35,976 bases of DNA, taken from assembly GCA_018268195.1 (NCBI GenBank), contig JAFDWZ010000034.1, positions 15,050 to 51,025 of the forward strand, read 5' to 3'. The notes beneath the pieces were generated by a model that was given only the letters and a program-made list of their open reading frames with translations, searched no databases and had not been told where the DNA came from. A program made the position numbers and the translations under genes. Positions 16,693 through 24,509 of the stretch are shown here, in pieces; positions within the stretch are counted from its first letter, which is position 1, and each line of letters starts with the position of its first letter. This stretch comes from Bacteroidota bacterium. GTDB taxonomy: Bacteria > Bacteroidota > Bacteroidia > AKYH767-A > OLB10.

Positions 16693-17047
16693 GGATTACT
16701 GTACGGTAAACGGTTTTCGATTGCTCCAAACGGATATAGTCTTTGGCGGTTTTGGTGCCTTTGGTGATTTCGACATTCAAAACGGCTTCCAATTTAAACT
16801 CAAAAGTGGCTTTTCCATAGGTATCGGTAGTTCCTTCTGCATGTATATTGGCCTGTGCCCCGGTGGTTGGGTTAATCACATCATCCTGACGCAAAACCAC
16901 TGTAGCACCTTTAACAGCAACCCCTGCCGAATCGGTTACGGTAATTACTGCTTCGCAGGGACCTTCTTTTTTACAGGAAAATATTCCTGTAGTAAGTATA
17001 AGAACTGCAATTAGTAAAAGATGAGTTTTCAGTAAGCTACTTTTCAT
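16685..17047 (-). CDS. Small lipoprotein with a carboxypeptidase-regulatory-like (Ig-like) domain
   Basis: 120 aa. The N-terminus is a lipoprotein signal with lipobox-like GIFSC, acylated Cys at residue 25, followed by KKEG. The rest reads as one beta-sandwich repeat: ITVTDSAGVAVKGATVVL, then GTTDTYGKATFEFKLEAVL, the common pattern of peptidase-M14 regulatory/SusC-type Ig-like domains. Likely anchored in the envelope; partner unknown. It is divergent from the cyclophilin gene, sharing an 87-bp intergenic region that contains a palindrome. Confidence 0.72.
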   Translation of the reverse strand: MKSSLLKTHLLLIAVLILTTGIFSCKKEGPCEAVITVTDSAGVAVKGATVVLRQDDVINPTTGAQANIHAEGTTDTYGKATFEFKLEAVLNVEITKGTKTAKDYIRLEQSKTVYRTVILK

Positions 17048-17072
17048 GAGAATGGTATTTTGTTGTACTTGT

Positions 17073-17103
17073 TTTGTTTTTTACGGAGAATACCGTAATA
17101 TTG
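17073..17103 (+). promoter_or_regulatory. Promoter of the cyclophilin gene
   Basis: TTTG at 17073-17076, 19-nt spacer, then TAATATTG at 17096-17103 (one mismatch to TAnnTTTG). The ATG is 31 nt further on at 17135. Confidence 0.5.
17081..17098. promoter_or_regulatory. Inverted repeat in the promoter spacer (operator candidate)
   Basis: TTACGG-agaata-CCGTAA: perfect 6-bp arms with a 6-nt centre. It lies between the -33 and -7 elements of the cyclophilin promoter and overlaps the TA of the -7 box. This is where a repressor would block transcription. It is also about 35-50 bp upstream of the divergent lipoprotein gene. Confidence 0.4.
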
Positions 17104-17134
17104 TTTTACACTTCAAAAATAAATAAAAATAGAA

Positions 17135-17824
17135 ATGAAAAAACTAATGATTTTAGTGGCTTTGGTAATGCCCTTTGCTTCTATGGCACAAACAAAAGCT
17201 AATGCATCAGCAAAAAAAGAAAAAAGCCTTAAGAAAGAAACCATAGTGGAAATAGGTACCGAATACGGAACAATGAAATTCAAATTATATAATGAAACAC
17301 CTCTGCACAGAGATAATTTCATTAAACTGGCCAAAGAGGGATTTTATGACGGAACATTATTTCACAGAGTAATAAAAGATTTTATGATTCAGGGTGGCGA
17401 TCCCGAATCAAAAAATGCAGCACCTGATGTGATGCTTGGAAATGGAGGACCCGGATATACAGTTCCTGCAGAGTTTAATGCGTCACTCATACATAAAAAA
17501 GGAGCGCTTGCAGCAGCTCGCCTTGGCGATCAAATGAATCCACAGAAAGCTTCATCAGGCAGTCAGTTCTACATTGTGCAGGGAAAGCCATTGACACAAG
17601 CAGAGCTGAATATGATGGCTGCCAGAAAAAAAATCACTTACACTCCCGAACAGATTAAAACGTATGAAACAGTTGGAGGAACACCTTTCCTCGATATGGA
17701 TTATACTGTTTTTGGTGAAATGATTTCCGGTATGGAGGTGCTTGATAAAATAGCAGCAGTAACTACCAATCCACAAAACAGACCTTTGCAGGATATTAAA
17801 ATGACCGTAAAAGTTATTGAATAA
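17135..17824 (+). CDS. Exported cyclophilin-type peptidyl-prolyl cis-trans isomerase
   Basis: Catalyses prolyl isomerisation during folding of exported proteins. Signal peptide about 1-19 (MILVALVMPFASMAQ), a basic linker with several Lys, then the cyclophilin domain (about 40-229). Catalytic and substrate-site segments are present: FHRVIKDFMIQGGDPESKN with the catalytic Arg, and SSGSQFYIVQGKPL. At the end is the region with FLDMDYTVFGEMISGMEVLD. An insert of about 25 residues (MMAARKKITYTPEQIK) is common in Bacteroidota cyclophilins. Single gene with its own promoter and a strong hairpin terminator downstream. Confidence 0.92.
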   Translation: MKKLMILVALVMPFASMAQTKANASAKKEKSLKKETIVEIGTEYGTMKFKLYNETPLHRDNFIKLAKEGFYDGTLFHRVIKDFMIQGGDPESKNAAPDVMLGNGGPGYTVPAEFNASLIHKKGALAAARLGDQMNPQKASSGSQFYIVQGKPLTQAELNMMAARKKITYTPEQIKTYETVGGTPFLDMDYTVFGEMISGMEVLDKIAAVTTNPQNRPLQDIKMTVKVIE

Positions 17825-17839
17825 AATTTATATCATATT

Positions 17840-17873
17840 AAAAAGGTTATCGGTCATTCCGGTAGCCTTTTTT
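17840..17873 (+). terminator. Rho-independent terminator after the cyclophilin gene
   Basis: A 14-bp stem with two G-T pairs: left arm AAAAAGGTTATCGG (17840-17853), loop TCATT, right arm CCGGTAGCC plus a run of six T. It lies 15 bp after the stop codon. Confidence 0.8.
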
Positions 17874-18127
17874 ATTAGTTGTGAGCACAAAAGTTTTAGA
17901 CTATTAAAAATTTTGAATAACAAAATTTGAATCCGCAAAACCCGAATAACAACACATTAAACAAACAAAAGAATTGTCCTGTCCTTCTTTCCGATCCACT
18001 TCATTTCACACTAAAGTGATTATGCTCAACATTTCAATTTTCAACGTTAATTTTATATTACGAAACGATAAAAAAAATCTTAACGGAAACCTAATAACAT
18101 TTTTTTTTGTTTATTCGTTTCATCGGC
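17874..18127. other. Intergenic stretch without a recognisable gene
   Basis: About 250 bp of AT-rich DNA between the cyclophilin terminator and the GH25 ATG. It includes a run of nine T near 18100-18108. I see no convincing ORF, RNA fold or promoter match. Confidence 0.5.
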
Positions 18128-18931
18128 ATGGCTAAGAAGCAATCATTTTTCAGGAAAGGGACTGCAATATTTATTATTGTAATTTTTATTGCAACACTTT
18201 TTGTTTATCACAAGCAGATGATTCGCTTAGGCTATAAAGCATGGCGTTATCAGAAAAGGATATTCAATAAAACAACTTCAGTAGGTAACCGTATTGATTA
18301 TCCCGAAGGATATAAAATTCATGGCATAGATGTTTCCAGATGGCAACCGGATATTAACTGGGAAAGCCTTCGGGCAGTCAACCTTGAAGGAGATACCATT
18401 CGGTTTGCATTTGCATTTATTAAGGCTACAGAGGGAATTTTACTTGAAGACCCCATGTTCAGAGACAACTGGGAAGCTGCACGAAAAAATAACATTACCA
18501 GAGGGGCTTATCATTATTTTCTTCCATCGCTGGATGCAACATTGCAGGCAAAAAATTTTATTTCCAGTGTAAACCTTGCTAAGGGTGATTTGCCTCCTGT
18601 GGTGGATGTGGAAGAAAAAGGGCGTCTTACCAGAAAAGAATTGGTAAAGAAACTAAAGGTGTTTATTGCACTTATCGAAAAGGAATATAAAGTAAAGCCT
18701 ATTCTTTATTCCAACATCAGTTTTATTGAAGATTATCTGGCTGATGATTTTCCTGATTATGACTTCTGGATTGCACACTATTACGAAACAGAACTTAAAG
18801 TTGAGAAATCTATCAACTGGGTTTTCTGGCAGCACTCCGATAGAGCAGGTATTATTAATTCTCCGGGCACTTACGATGCCAATGTGTTTAACGGCAGCAA
18901 AGAGGATTTTAGAAAAATTCTTATTCGCTGA
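18128..18931 (+). CDS. Glycoside hydrolase family 25 lysozyme, membrane-anchored
   Basis: Muramidase fold that cleaves the MurNAc-GlcNAc bond of peptidoglycan. 267 aa from ATG 18128 (MAKKQSFFRKG); an in-frame TTG at 18107 would only add seven residues within a T-run. The N-terminal segment TAIFIIVIFIATLFVYH is an uncleaved signal anchor. The GH25 barrel starts at KIHGIDVSRWQPDINW (first acidic residue) and contains FAFIKATEGI, RGAYHYFLP and the catalytic pair in PPVVDVEEKG. It ends with WVFWQHSDRAGI and YDANVFNGS, typical of the family. Periplasmic peptidoglycan remodelling is the likely role; a released toxin or phage origin is less likely given the anchor and lack of phage genes. Confidence 0.9.
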   Translation: MAKKQSFFRKGTAIFIIVIFIATLFVYHKQMIRLGYKAWRYQKRIFNKTTSVGNRIDYPEGYKIHGIDVSRWQPDINWESLRAVNLEGDTIRFAFAFIKATEGILLEDPMFRDNWEAARKNNITRGAYHYFLPSLDATLQAKNFISSVNLAKGDLPPVVDVEEKGRLTRKELVKKLKVFIALIEKEYKVKPILYSNISFIEDYLADDFPDYDFWIAHYYETELKVEKSINWVFWQHSDRAGIINSPGTYDANVFNGSKEDFRKILIR

Positions 18932-19054
18932 TATGTTAAAGTAATAACCGGCACTATTGATATGATTAGAATGGCGCAAGACGACATGTAGCGTATGGGC
19001 ATGTGGCTATGGTTCATCCTTTGAAATGCTTTACTTTGCATGGATTAAAATTGT

Positions 19055-19633
19055 ATGATTCCAAATTTGCAAAACCGGAAAGTAATTCTTGCATCGCAGT
19101 CGCCAAGGCGCAAGCAACTCTTCGACATGATGAATATTCCTGTTGAAGTTCGCAGTACCAATACTGACGAAACATTTCCGCCACATCTTAAAAACGAACA
19201 AATTGTATTGCACCTTGCTCTTAAAAAAGCATTGTCTGCAGAAAAAGAATTGAAGGAAAATGACTTGCTGGTAACTGCCGACACCATTGTGGTTTATGAC
19301 GAAAAAGTACTTAACAAACCTGCCGATAAAGATGAAGCCATACACATGTTAACCATGCTTAGTGGTAAAATGCATGAAGTGTTTACCGGAGTATGCATTT
19401 CATCAACAGAAAAGAAAGAAATATTTTTCGACAGGAGTGAAGTTTATTTCAGAGATTACGGCATGGAGGAAATACTATACTACATAGAACATTACAAACC
19501 TTTCGACAAAGCCGGCTCTTACGGTATTCAGGATTGGTTTGGACTTACCTGTATTGAAAAAATTAACGGATGTTTTTATAATGTGATGGGTCTTCCTACA
19601 CGAAAAGTTTACCGCTACCTCAATCATTTTTAG
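19055..19633 (+). CDS. maf: Maf/YhdE family nucleotide pyrophosphatase
   Basis: Hydrolyses non-canonical or methylated nucleoside triphosphates and is associated with septum formation arrest. The signature N-terminus KVILASQSPRRKQLFD is intact, followed by STNTDETFPP, TADTIVVYDEKVLNKPADK, a SGKMHEVFTGV segment and the C-terminal QDWFGLTCIEKINGCFYNVM. 192 aa is normal. A TTACTTTG sequence (19031-19038), close to the -7 consensus, lies just upstream. The next gene starts 3 bp after the stop, so maf and the EamA transporter are co-transcribed. Confidence 0.92.
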   Translation: MIPNLQNRKVILASQSPRRKQLFDMMNIPVEVRSTNTDETFPPHLKNEQIVLHLALKKALSAEKELKENDLLVTADTIVVYDEKVLNKPADKDEAIHMLTMLSGKMHEVFTGVCISSTEKKEIFFDRSEVYFRDYGMEEILYYIEHYKPFDKAGSYGIQDWFGLTCIEKINGCFYNVMGLPTRKVYRYLNHF

Positions 19634-19636
19634 AAG

Positions 19637-20518
19637 ATGCGCAAAGCGTACATTCAAATGCATGTATCCATATTGCTATGGGGATTTACCGGTGTTTTTG
19701 GTAAAGCCATTGGTATGAATGCAATGATGATTGTTTGGTACAGGATGATAATTAGTGCTGTGGCGCTTATACCTTTTATGGTCAGAAATCAAAGTTTTAA
19801 ACTTCCCGAACGCAAAAGACTTGCATCTATTATCATAACAGGTTTTGTAGTGTGTCTGCACTGGCTCACCTTTTATGGTTCTATTAAAGCCTCAAACGTA
19901 TCAATAGCACTCAGTTGTTTTTCGTCTATATCATTATTCTCTGCATTTCTGGAGCCAATATTTTTCCGCCAAAAACTAAACAGAGGAAATATCATTCTTG
20001 CCTTATTTGTTATCGCAGGCATCTATATCATTTTTGCATTTCAGAAAATGTATGCTATGGGAATTATTCTTGCTCTTGTCAGCGCATTTCTCTCTGCATT
20101 ATTCACTATTCTCAATAAGAAGTTTGTATATCAGGACGAGCCAGCACCCGTAACGTTTATCGAACTGATAAGCGGATTTGTTTTTCTGTCGCTATGCCTG
20201 CCTTGGTTGTTGCCTTTGTTTAATTTCAACTTTGAAATCCCGAAAGGAATAGATTGGTTATGGCTTCTGCTTTTAAGTGTAGTATGCACATCCGTTGCGT
20301 TTACACTATCGCTCGAATCGCTGAAGAAAATAAGTGCTTTTACAATGAACCTCTCTGTAAACCTTGAACCACTTTACAGCATCATACTCGCCATTATTCT
20401 TTTCAAGGAAGATGAGTTACTCAATGGTGGTTTTTATTTGGGGGCTGCCATTGTCATCAGTTCTGTTTTTATACACAGCTATCTGCAATATCGCAACCCC
20501 AACAAATCAGTTGCTTAA
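19637..20518 (+). CDS. EamA/DMT superfamily permease
   Basis: 293-aa inner-membrane protein with ten hydrophobic segments arranged as two EamA repeats. The first repeat shows LLWGFTGVFGKAIGMNAMMI and WLTFYGSIKASNVSIAL. The second shows ALVSAFLSALFTILNKKFVY and FTMNLSVNLEPLYSIILAII. Drug/metabolite transporter family; substrate (amino acid, nucleotide sugar or metabolite) cannot be deduced. Translationally linked to maf by a 3-bp gap. Its last 12 bp overlap the end of the convergent aminotransferase gene. Confidence 0.88.
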   Translation: MRKAYIQMHVSILLWGFTGVFGKAIGMNAMMIVWYRMIISAVALIPFMVRNQSFKLPERKRLASIIITGFVVCLHWLTFYGSIKASNVSIALSCFSSISLFSAFLEPIFFRQKLNRGNIILALFVIAGIYIIFAFQKMYAMGIILALVSAFLSALFTILNKKFVYQDEPAPVTFIELISGFVFLSLCLPWLLPLFNFNFEIPKGIDWLWLLLLSVVCTSVAFTLSLESLKKISAFTMNLSVNLEPLYSIILAIILFKEDELLNGGFYLGAAIVISSVFIHSYLQYRNPNKSVA

Positions 20519-21793
20519 CAGCGATAGTGCTTTTCGCAGGTTACTGAATATGGTTGGAATATCTTCCATACGAGCAGTGCCTACAGAAAGTCGGAACCAT
20601 GCAGATTTATCAGAGGCACCGAAAGCTGAGAATGGAACCAATGCTACCTGTGCATGATTGATAAGGAATGAAGTAATGTCAGATGAGTTCTTAATCATAC
20701 TTCCATCAGGTAATTTTTTATTGAGAATATCAATCTGTACGGTAAGATAAATTGCTGCCTGAGGGTCTATCACATTTACAGGCAATCCATCTTTTTTTAG
20801 TTGTATGAATCCTTCATAAAAAGCATTCAGTCTTTTTTCAACTTCACTTTTATAATGTATTAAAAAATCATCAACTGCAATTTCATGATTCAGAAAATGT
20901 GCAGAGGCTACCTGTTCGGGTTTAGGCGACCATGCACCAACATGTGACAGGATAGACTTCATTTTGTCAATGATATTTTCAGGACCAAATGCCCAGCCTA
21001 CACGCAATCCTGTTGCCGAAAATGCTTTTGACAGACCATCCACATAAATGGTGTAAGGTCGTAACTCAGGATGTAATGTTACAGGGTCCACATGATGAGT
21101 GTTTCCAAAAGTCAAGGCCATATAAATCTGATCATACATCAGGTACAAAGGCTTTTTGTTTTTGCGCTTTTTGTTTTCGGCTATGATAAGTTCGCATATA
21201 TCGTTTAACTGCGACTTGCTGAAAACCGTACCTGTAGGGTTTTGTGGTGAGCATAAAGCTACCAATGCAGCAGATGAAATATGTTCTTTCAATTCATTTG
21301 CACTGGGCATAAAATTATTCTGCGGCAATGTTTCAACAGCTATTGCCTGTGCCTGTGATAAATGACAATAATGATTGTTATTCCATGACGGAATCGGAAA
21401 TATCACTTTATCTCCCGGGTCAATGATGGTTTTATATATGGCATAAATCAACGGGCGCGCACCTCCCGAAATCAGAATTTCATTAGCCGTATAATCCAGT
21501 TTCTGATATTTTTTGATATAAGCCGAAACAGCTTTTCGCAATTCAGGTTGGCCGTTTGCTACCGGATAATTGGTAATACCTTCCTGATAGGCTTTAATAA
21601 TTTCATTTTTTAAATCATCAGGTATGGGGAAAATCTTTGGATTAAAATCTCCAATGGTCAGGTTATGAACGGTGGCACCTTGTTTTATTTTCTCATTTAC
21701 TTCACCTGCGAGTTTAATAATTTCCGAACCGATAAGCGTTTCAGCCATAAGTGAAGCTGAGCGTACATCCGTTTTTTCTATAGTATCTTCCAT
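20507..21793 (-). CDS. Class I/II PLP-dependent aminotransferase (aspartate aminotransferase-like)
   Basis: 428 aa. PLP-site residues are in place: N185 in CSPQNPTG, D221 in YDQIY, and the Schiff-base Lys256 in VDGLSKAFSATGLRVGWAFG. The final conserved Arg is in WFRLSVGTARM. The first ~15 residues (MEDTIEKTDVRSASL) precede the substrate-entry helix. Fold type I, subgroup I gamma-like; the amino donor (aspartate, aromatic or branched chain) cannot be settled from sequence. Transcribed alone from a good promoter at 21824-21854; converges with the EamA gene. Confidence 0.9.
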   Translation of the reverse strand: MEDTIEKTDVRSASLMAETLIGSEIIKLAGEVNEKIKQGATVHNLTIGDFNPKIFPIPDDLKNEIIKAYQEGITNYPVANGQPELRKAVSAYIKKYQKLDYTANEILISGGARPLIYAIYKTIIDPGDKVIFPIPSWNNNHYCHLSQAQAIAVETLPQNNFMPSANELKEHISSAALVALCSPQNPTGTVFSKSQLNDICELIIAENKKRKNKKPLYLMYDQIYMALTFGNTHHVDPVTLHPELRPYTIYVDGLSKAFSATGLRVGWAFGPENIIDKMKSILSHVGAWSPKPEQVASAHFLNHEIAVDDFLIHYKSEVEKRLNAFYEGFIQLKKDGLPVNVIDPQAAIYLTVQIDILNKKLPDGSMIKNSSDITSFLINHAQVALVPFSAFGASDKSAWFRLSVGTARMEDIPTIFSNLRKALSLLSN

Positions 21794-21823
21794 TAAATTG
21801 TTGCTATTACTCTTAATTTTTTC

Positions 21824-21854
21824 CGAAAGTATTCAGAATAAATGAGGATGCAAA
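21824..21854 (-). promoter_or_regulatory. Promoter of the aminotransferase gene
   Basis: On the minus strand: TTTG (plus-strand CAAA 21851-21854), 19-nt spacer, TACTTTCG (plus-strand CGAAAGTA 21824-21831). One mismatch to TAnnTTTG. The ATG at 21793 is 30 nt downstream. Confidence 0.55.
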
Positions 21855-21914
21855 GCATCTATGACGTAAATCAGATAAAATAACGGCTTTATACTTTCAT
21901 CAAAAAGCATTTTT

Positions 21915-21922
21915 TATCTTTG
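21915..21922 (+). promoter_or_regulatory. Candidate -7 element for acyl-CoA dehydrogenase
   Basis: TATCTTTG, a perfect TAnnTTTG, followed by CAG. The ATG at 21968 is 45 nt downstream. The -33 region has only TTTC/TTTA-like matches. Confidence 0.45.
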
Positions 21923-21967
21923 CAGACTTCTTTAAAAAAACAGATTAAACATTAATATTTTTTACCA

Positions 21968-23107
21968 ATGGAATTTGCACCAACAGAAAATCAGCAACTT
22001 ATCGCTCAAACAGTGAAGGATTTTGCCGAAAAACATATTCGCCCAAATGTGATGAAATGGGATGAATCGCAGGAATTTCCTGTGGATGTATTTAAGAAAA
22101 TGGGAGAAACAGGCCTCATGGGAGTGTTGGTTCCAACTGAATATGGCGGTGCGGGACTTAGTTATTTCGAATATGTAACAGCTATTGTTGAAGTTGCACG
22201 TGTATGTGGTTCTGTAGGACTTTCAATGGCTGCACATAACTCACTTTGTACAGGGCATATCATGGCCTTTGGCAATGATGAGCAAAAGAAAAAATGGTTG
22301 CCCAAACTTGCCTCTGCCGAGTGGATTGGTGCATGGGGACTAACCGAAGCTAACACCGGAAGTGATGCTATGCGTATGCAATGTGTAGCAAAAAAAGATG
22401 GCGATAGCTGGGTGATTAACGGTACTAAAAACTGGATTACTCACGGCAAAAGTGGTGATGTGGCAGTGGTATTGGCACGTACAGGAGAATTACTCGACTC
22501 GAATGGAATAACAGCATTTGTGGTGGAGCGCGGTACCAAAGGATTTAAAGCAGGAAAAAAAGAGAATAAACTGGGAATGCGATGCAGCGAAACTGCAGAA
22601 ATGGTTTTTGAAGACTGCCGTATTCCTGCAGCAAATATGTTGGGCAAAGAAGGTGAAGGTTTTAAGCAGGCAATGAAAATTCTTGATGGTGGACGAATTT
22701 CTATTGCAGCCTTATCATTAGGAATAGCTAAAGGAGCATTTGATGCTGCTGTAAAATATTCCAAAGAGCGTCATCAGTTTGGTCAACCTATTGCAGGTTT
22801 TCAGGCAATAGGATTTAAACTTGCTGATATGGCTACACGCATTGAAGCTGCAGAGTTGCTCACACTTCAGGCAGCAGATCTTAAAAACAGAGGCGAAAAA
22901 GTTACTCAACAATCAGCGTATGCCAAATACTATGCTTCTGAAACTGCTGTTTATGCCAGCACTGAGGCAGTACAGATTTTCGGAGGATATGGTTATACCA
23001 AAGATTTCCCGGTAGAAAAATTTTATCGCGATAGTAAGCTTTGTACTATAGGTGAAGGCACTTCCGAAATACAAAAACTGGTTATTGCACGTGAGCTGCT
23101 GAAGTAA
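21968..23107 (+). CDS. Acyl-CoA dehydrogenase (short/branched-chain type)
   Basis: FAD-dependent alpha,beta-dehydrogenation of acyl-CoA in fatty-acid or branched-chain amino-acid breakdown, passing electrons to ETF. 379 aa is standard. N-terminal helical domain, then FAD/substrate signatures [16 protein letters not shown] and [17 protein letters not shown], the C-terminal helical domain with [20 protein letters not shown], and [20 protein letters not shown]. The catalytic base is Glu363 in GEGTSEIQ. Single gene with own promoter; a terminator hairpin is about 105 bp after the stop. Chain-length preference unknown. Confidence 0.93.
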   Translation: MEFAPTENQQLIAQTVKDFAEKHIRPNVMKWDESQEFPVDVFKKMGETGLMGVLVPTEYGGAGLSYFEYVTAIVEVARVCGSVGLSMAAHNSLCTGHIMAFGNDEQKKKWLPKLASAEWIGAWGLTEANTGSDAMRMQCVAKKDGDSWVINGTKNWITHGKSGDVAVVLARTGELLDSNGITAFVVERGTKGFKAGKKENKLGMRCSETAEMVFEDCRIPAANMLGKEGEGFKQAMKILDGGRISIAALSLGIAKGAFDAAVKYSKERHQFGQPIAGFQAIGFKLADMATRIEAAELLTLQAADLKNRGEKVTQQSAYAKYYASETAVYASTEAVQIFGGYGYTKDFPVEKFYRDSKLCTIGEGTSEIQKLVIARELLK

Positions 23108-23211
23108 GACAGACACGTTCCTGTCAGAATTATTGTTTTCAGTACGTTCATGATTACGAAATATTAAATAGTTAATTACAGATTCCTTAAATAGAGTAAC
23201 AGAATAATTTT

Positions 23212-23250
23212 AAAATCCCCGGAGTGAATGCTTCGGGGATTTTATTTTTT
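23212..23250 (+). terminator. Rho-independent terminator
   Basis: A 13-bp stem (AAAATCCCCGGAG at 23212-23224 with CTTCGGGGATTTT at 23231-23243, one G-T pair), loop TGAATG, then A and a T-run to 23250. It terminates the acyl-CoA dehydrogenase transcript, with a ~105-nt 3' leader. Confidence 0.75.
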
Positions 23251-23449
23251 ACATGTCTACCAAATAAGGCTGAACAATACTTTATTTGCTTTACTAAGTT
23301 TCGGGCAAAAAGAAATGTTTGAAAGAAGCGTAAACTGATTTGTTTCAAAATTGACGAGAATATTATTCTATCCGAAATGAAAGTGTAATTTTCAACGCAC
23401 TGCAATTTTAATTTCGAACATACTCAATTCCATTAACATTATTCCACAT

Positions 23450-23485
23450 AAAAAAGCCCCGAAGTATTCACTTCGGGGCTTTTTT
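23450..23485. terminator. Bidirectional rho-independent terminator
   Basis: A perfect 16-bp inverted repeat: AAAAAAGCCCCGAAGT (23450-23465), loop ATTC, ACTTCGGGGCTTTTTT (23470-23485). T-runs on both strands let it work in both directions; on the minus strand it ends the barrel-protein gene 35 bp after its stop. Confidence 0.88.
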
Positions 23486-23519
23486 AAAATTCGGTATTTA
23501 AACCAAACCGGTTAAGTTA

Positions 23520-24395
23520 TCAGAACAGCCATCCTAATTTGAGGCGTGCTGTAACTGTTGGGCCAAAGCCTGAATCTTTTCCACGTTTCATAGAAGGGTT
23601 GCTTTCCACAGAGGTTGAATGTGTTATTGTTGCGGAAGAAACACCATGCGAATCTGGTCCGACTATAGGCGCTGTAACGGTTTCTTTCAGATATTCGGAA
23701 GTGTAATCAGTATATTTTGTGCTGTAAAATCCAAAACCAAATTCAGCTCCCAATGAAAGATTTTTTGTAAAATAGTAATCCATGCCGGCAATCAGGTTTA
23801 CACCAAAAGTTTTACTTCCATATGAAGTTCCCAATGTTTGGGTTGTCCATGGTGCAGATACCGAAAGGTCAACAGATGAAGTATCATAAACAGTACCTGT
23901 AAAATTACTTGCTACAATCGTATCACGTGAGATTTTTGTTTTGGAACTTGAGAATACAATTTCAGCACCTAAATATGGAGAAAGTCTGTCTGTTCCGGCA
24001 AAATGCTTTTCAAATCCCGGTCTGATACTAAAACCACTTTCTTTAGTTACCAGATTAGCTTCAGGATTCATACCGGTAATCAAATTAATCCCCGGACCTT
24101 CTACAAAAGGACCACCATAGAAAGAAGTTTTTGGATAAGAAAGCGTGTCATCAGCTTGTTGCAAAACATCAGTATGTTTTGAACTGCTTACCGATAAGCT
24201 CAGTCTTAAAGCCATTGATCCATCTTTAAGAAATCTTCTGTAGGTGATACCTTCATTCAACGATACCGGGTTGCTGCTGAATGGAGCAAATAACAATTGC
24301 AGGTTATTCGACCCACCCTTTTGTTTAAAATCCTGGGCTTGTGCAGCCGATAAGCATAAGGCTATACCTGATGCCATGAACATGAGTTTTTTCAT
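23520..24395 (-). CDS. Outer-membrane beta-barrel protein (hypothetical)
   Basis: 291 aa. Signal peptide about 1-20 (MFMASGIALCLSAAQAQ). The mature part is dominated by alternating short strands with aromatic/Gly ends, e.g. ITYRRFLKDGSMALRLSLSV, SIRPGFEKHF, LSPYLGAEIVFSS, TFGVNLIAGMDYYFTKNLSL and GAEFGFGFYSTKY. The C-terminus TARLKLGWLF ends in Phe, the usual barrel insertion signal. It resembles small 8-10-strand OmpA-like or porin-family barrels of Bacteroidota; no OmpA C-terminal domain is present. Ser/Thr-rich loops (SSSKTKISRDT) probably face outward. Function unknown. Terminated by the 16-bp hairpin. Confidence 0.78.
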   Translation of the reverse strand: MKKLMFMASGIALCLSAAQAQDFKQKGGSNNLQLLFAPFSSNPVSLNEGITYRRFLKDGSMALRLSLSVSSSKHTDVLQQADDTLSYPKTSFYGGPFVEGPGINLITGMNPEANLVTKESGFSIRPGFEKHFAGTDRLSPYLGAEIVFSSSKTKISRDTIVASNFTGTVYDTSSVDLSVSAPWTTQTLGTSYGSKTFGVNLIAGMDYYFTKNLSLGAEFGFGFYSTKYTDYTSEYLKETVTAPIVGPDSHGVSSATITHSTSVESNPSMKRGKDSGFGPTVTARLKLGWLF

Positions 24396-24509
24396 ATTTA
24401 TTCTGTTTAAATTTCTGCTAAACTAATAGCCAATGTATTGAAACATTAATAGTCTTAGATTGGCTTATGAACAGGTTAAAGTCAATAAGTACAGATTTGT
24501 AAAGGATGT

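Larger units (their letters stand above)
23108..23519. other. 412-bp gene-free stretch bounded by two terminators
   Basis: Between the acyl-CoA dehydrogenase stop and the stop of the minus-strand barrel gene. It holds the hairpins at 23212-23250 and 23450-23485. The ~200 bp between them are AT-rich and show no convincing ORF or RNA fold. Confidence 0.6.

Noticed and set aside
16667..17014. A plus-strand open frame of 115 codons over the lipoprotein gene
   Set aside because: Antisense to a lipoprotein with a clear lipobox; the sequence is low-complexity in aromatic and Gly residues and has no homologue-like pattern.
23187..23405. A 72-codon minus-strand frame between the two terminators
   Set aside because: Its end runs through the acyl-CoA dehydrogenase terminator hairpin and its composition shows no coding signal.
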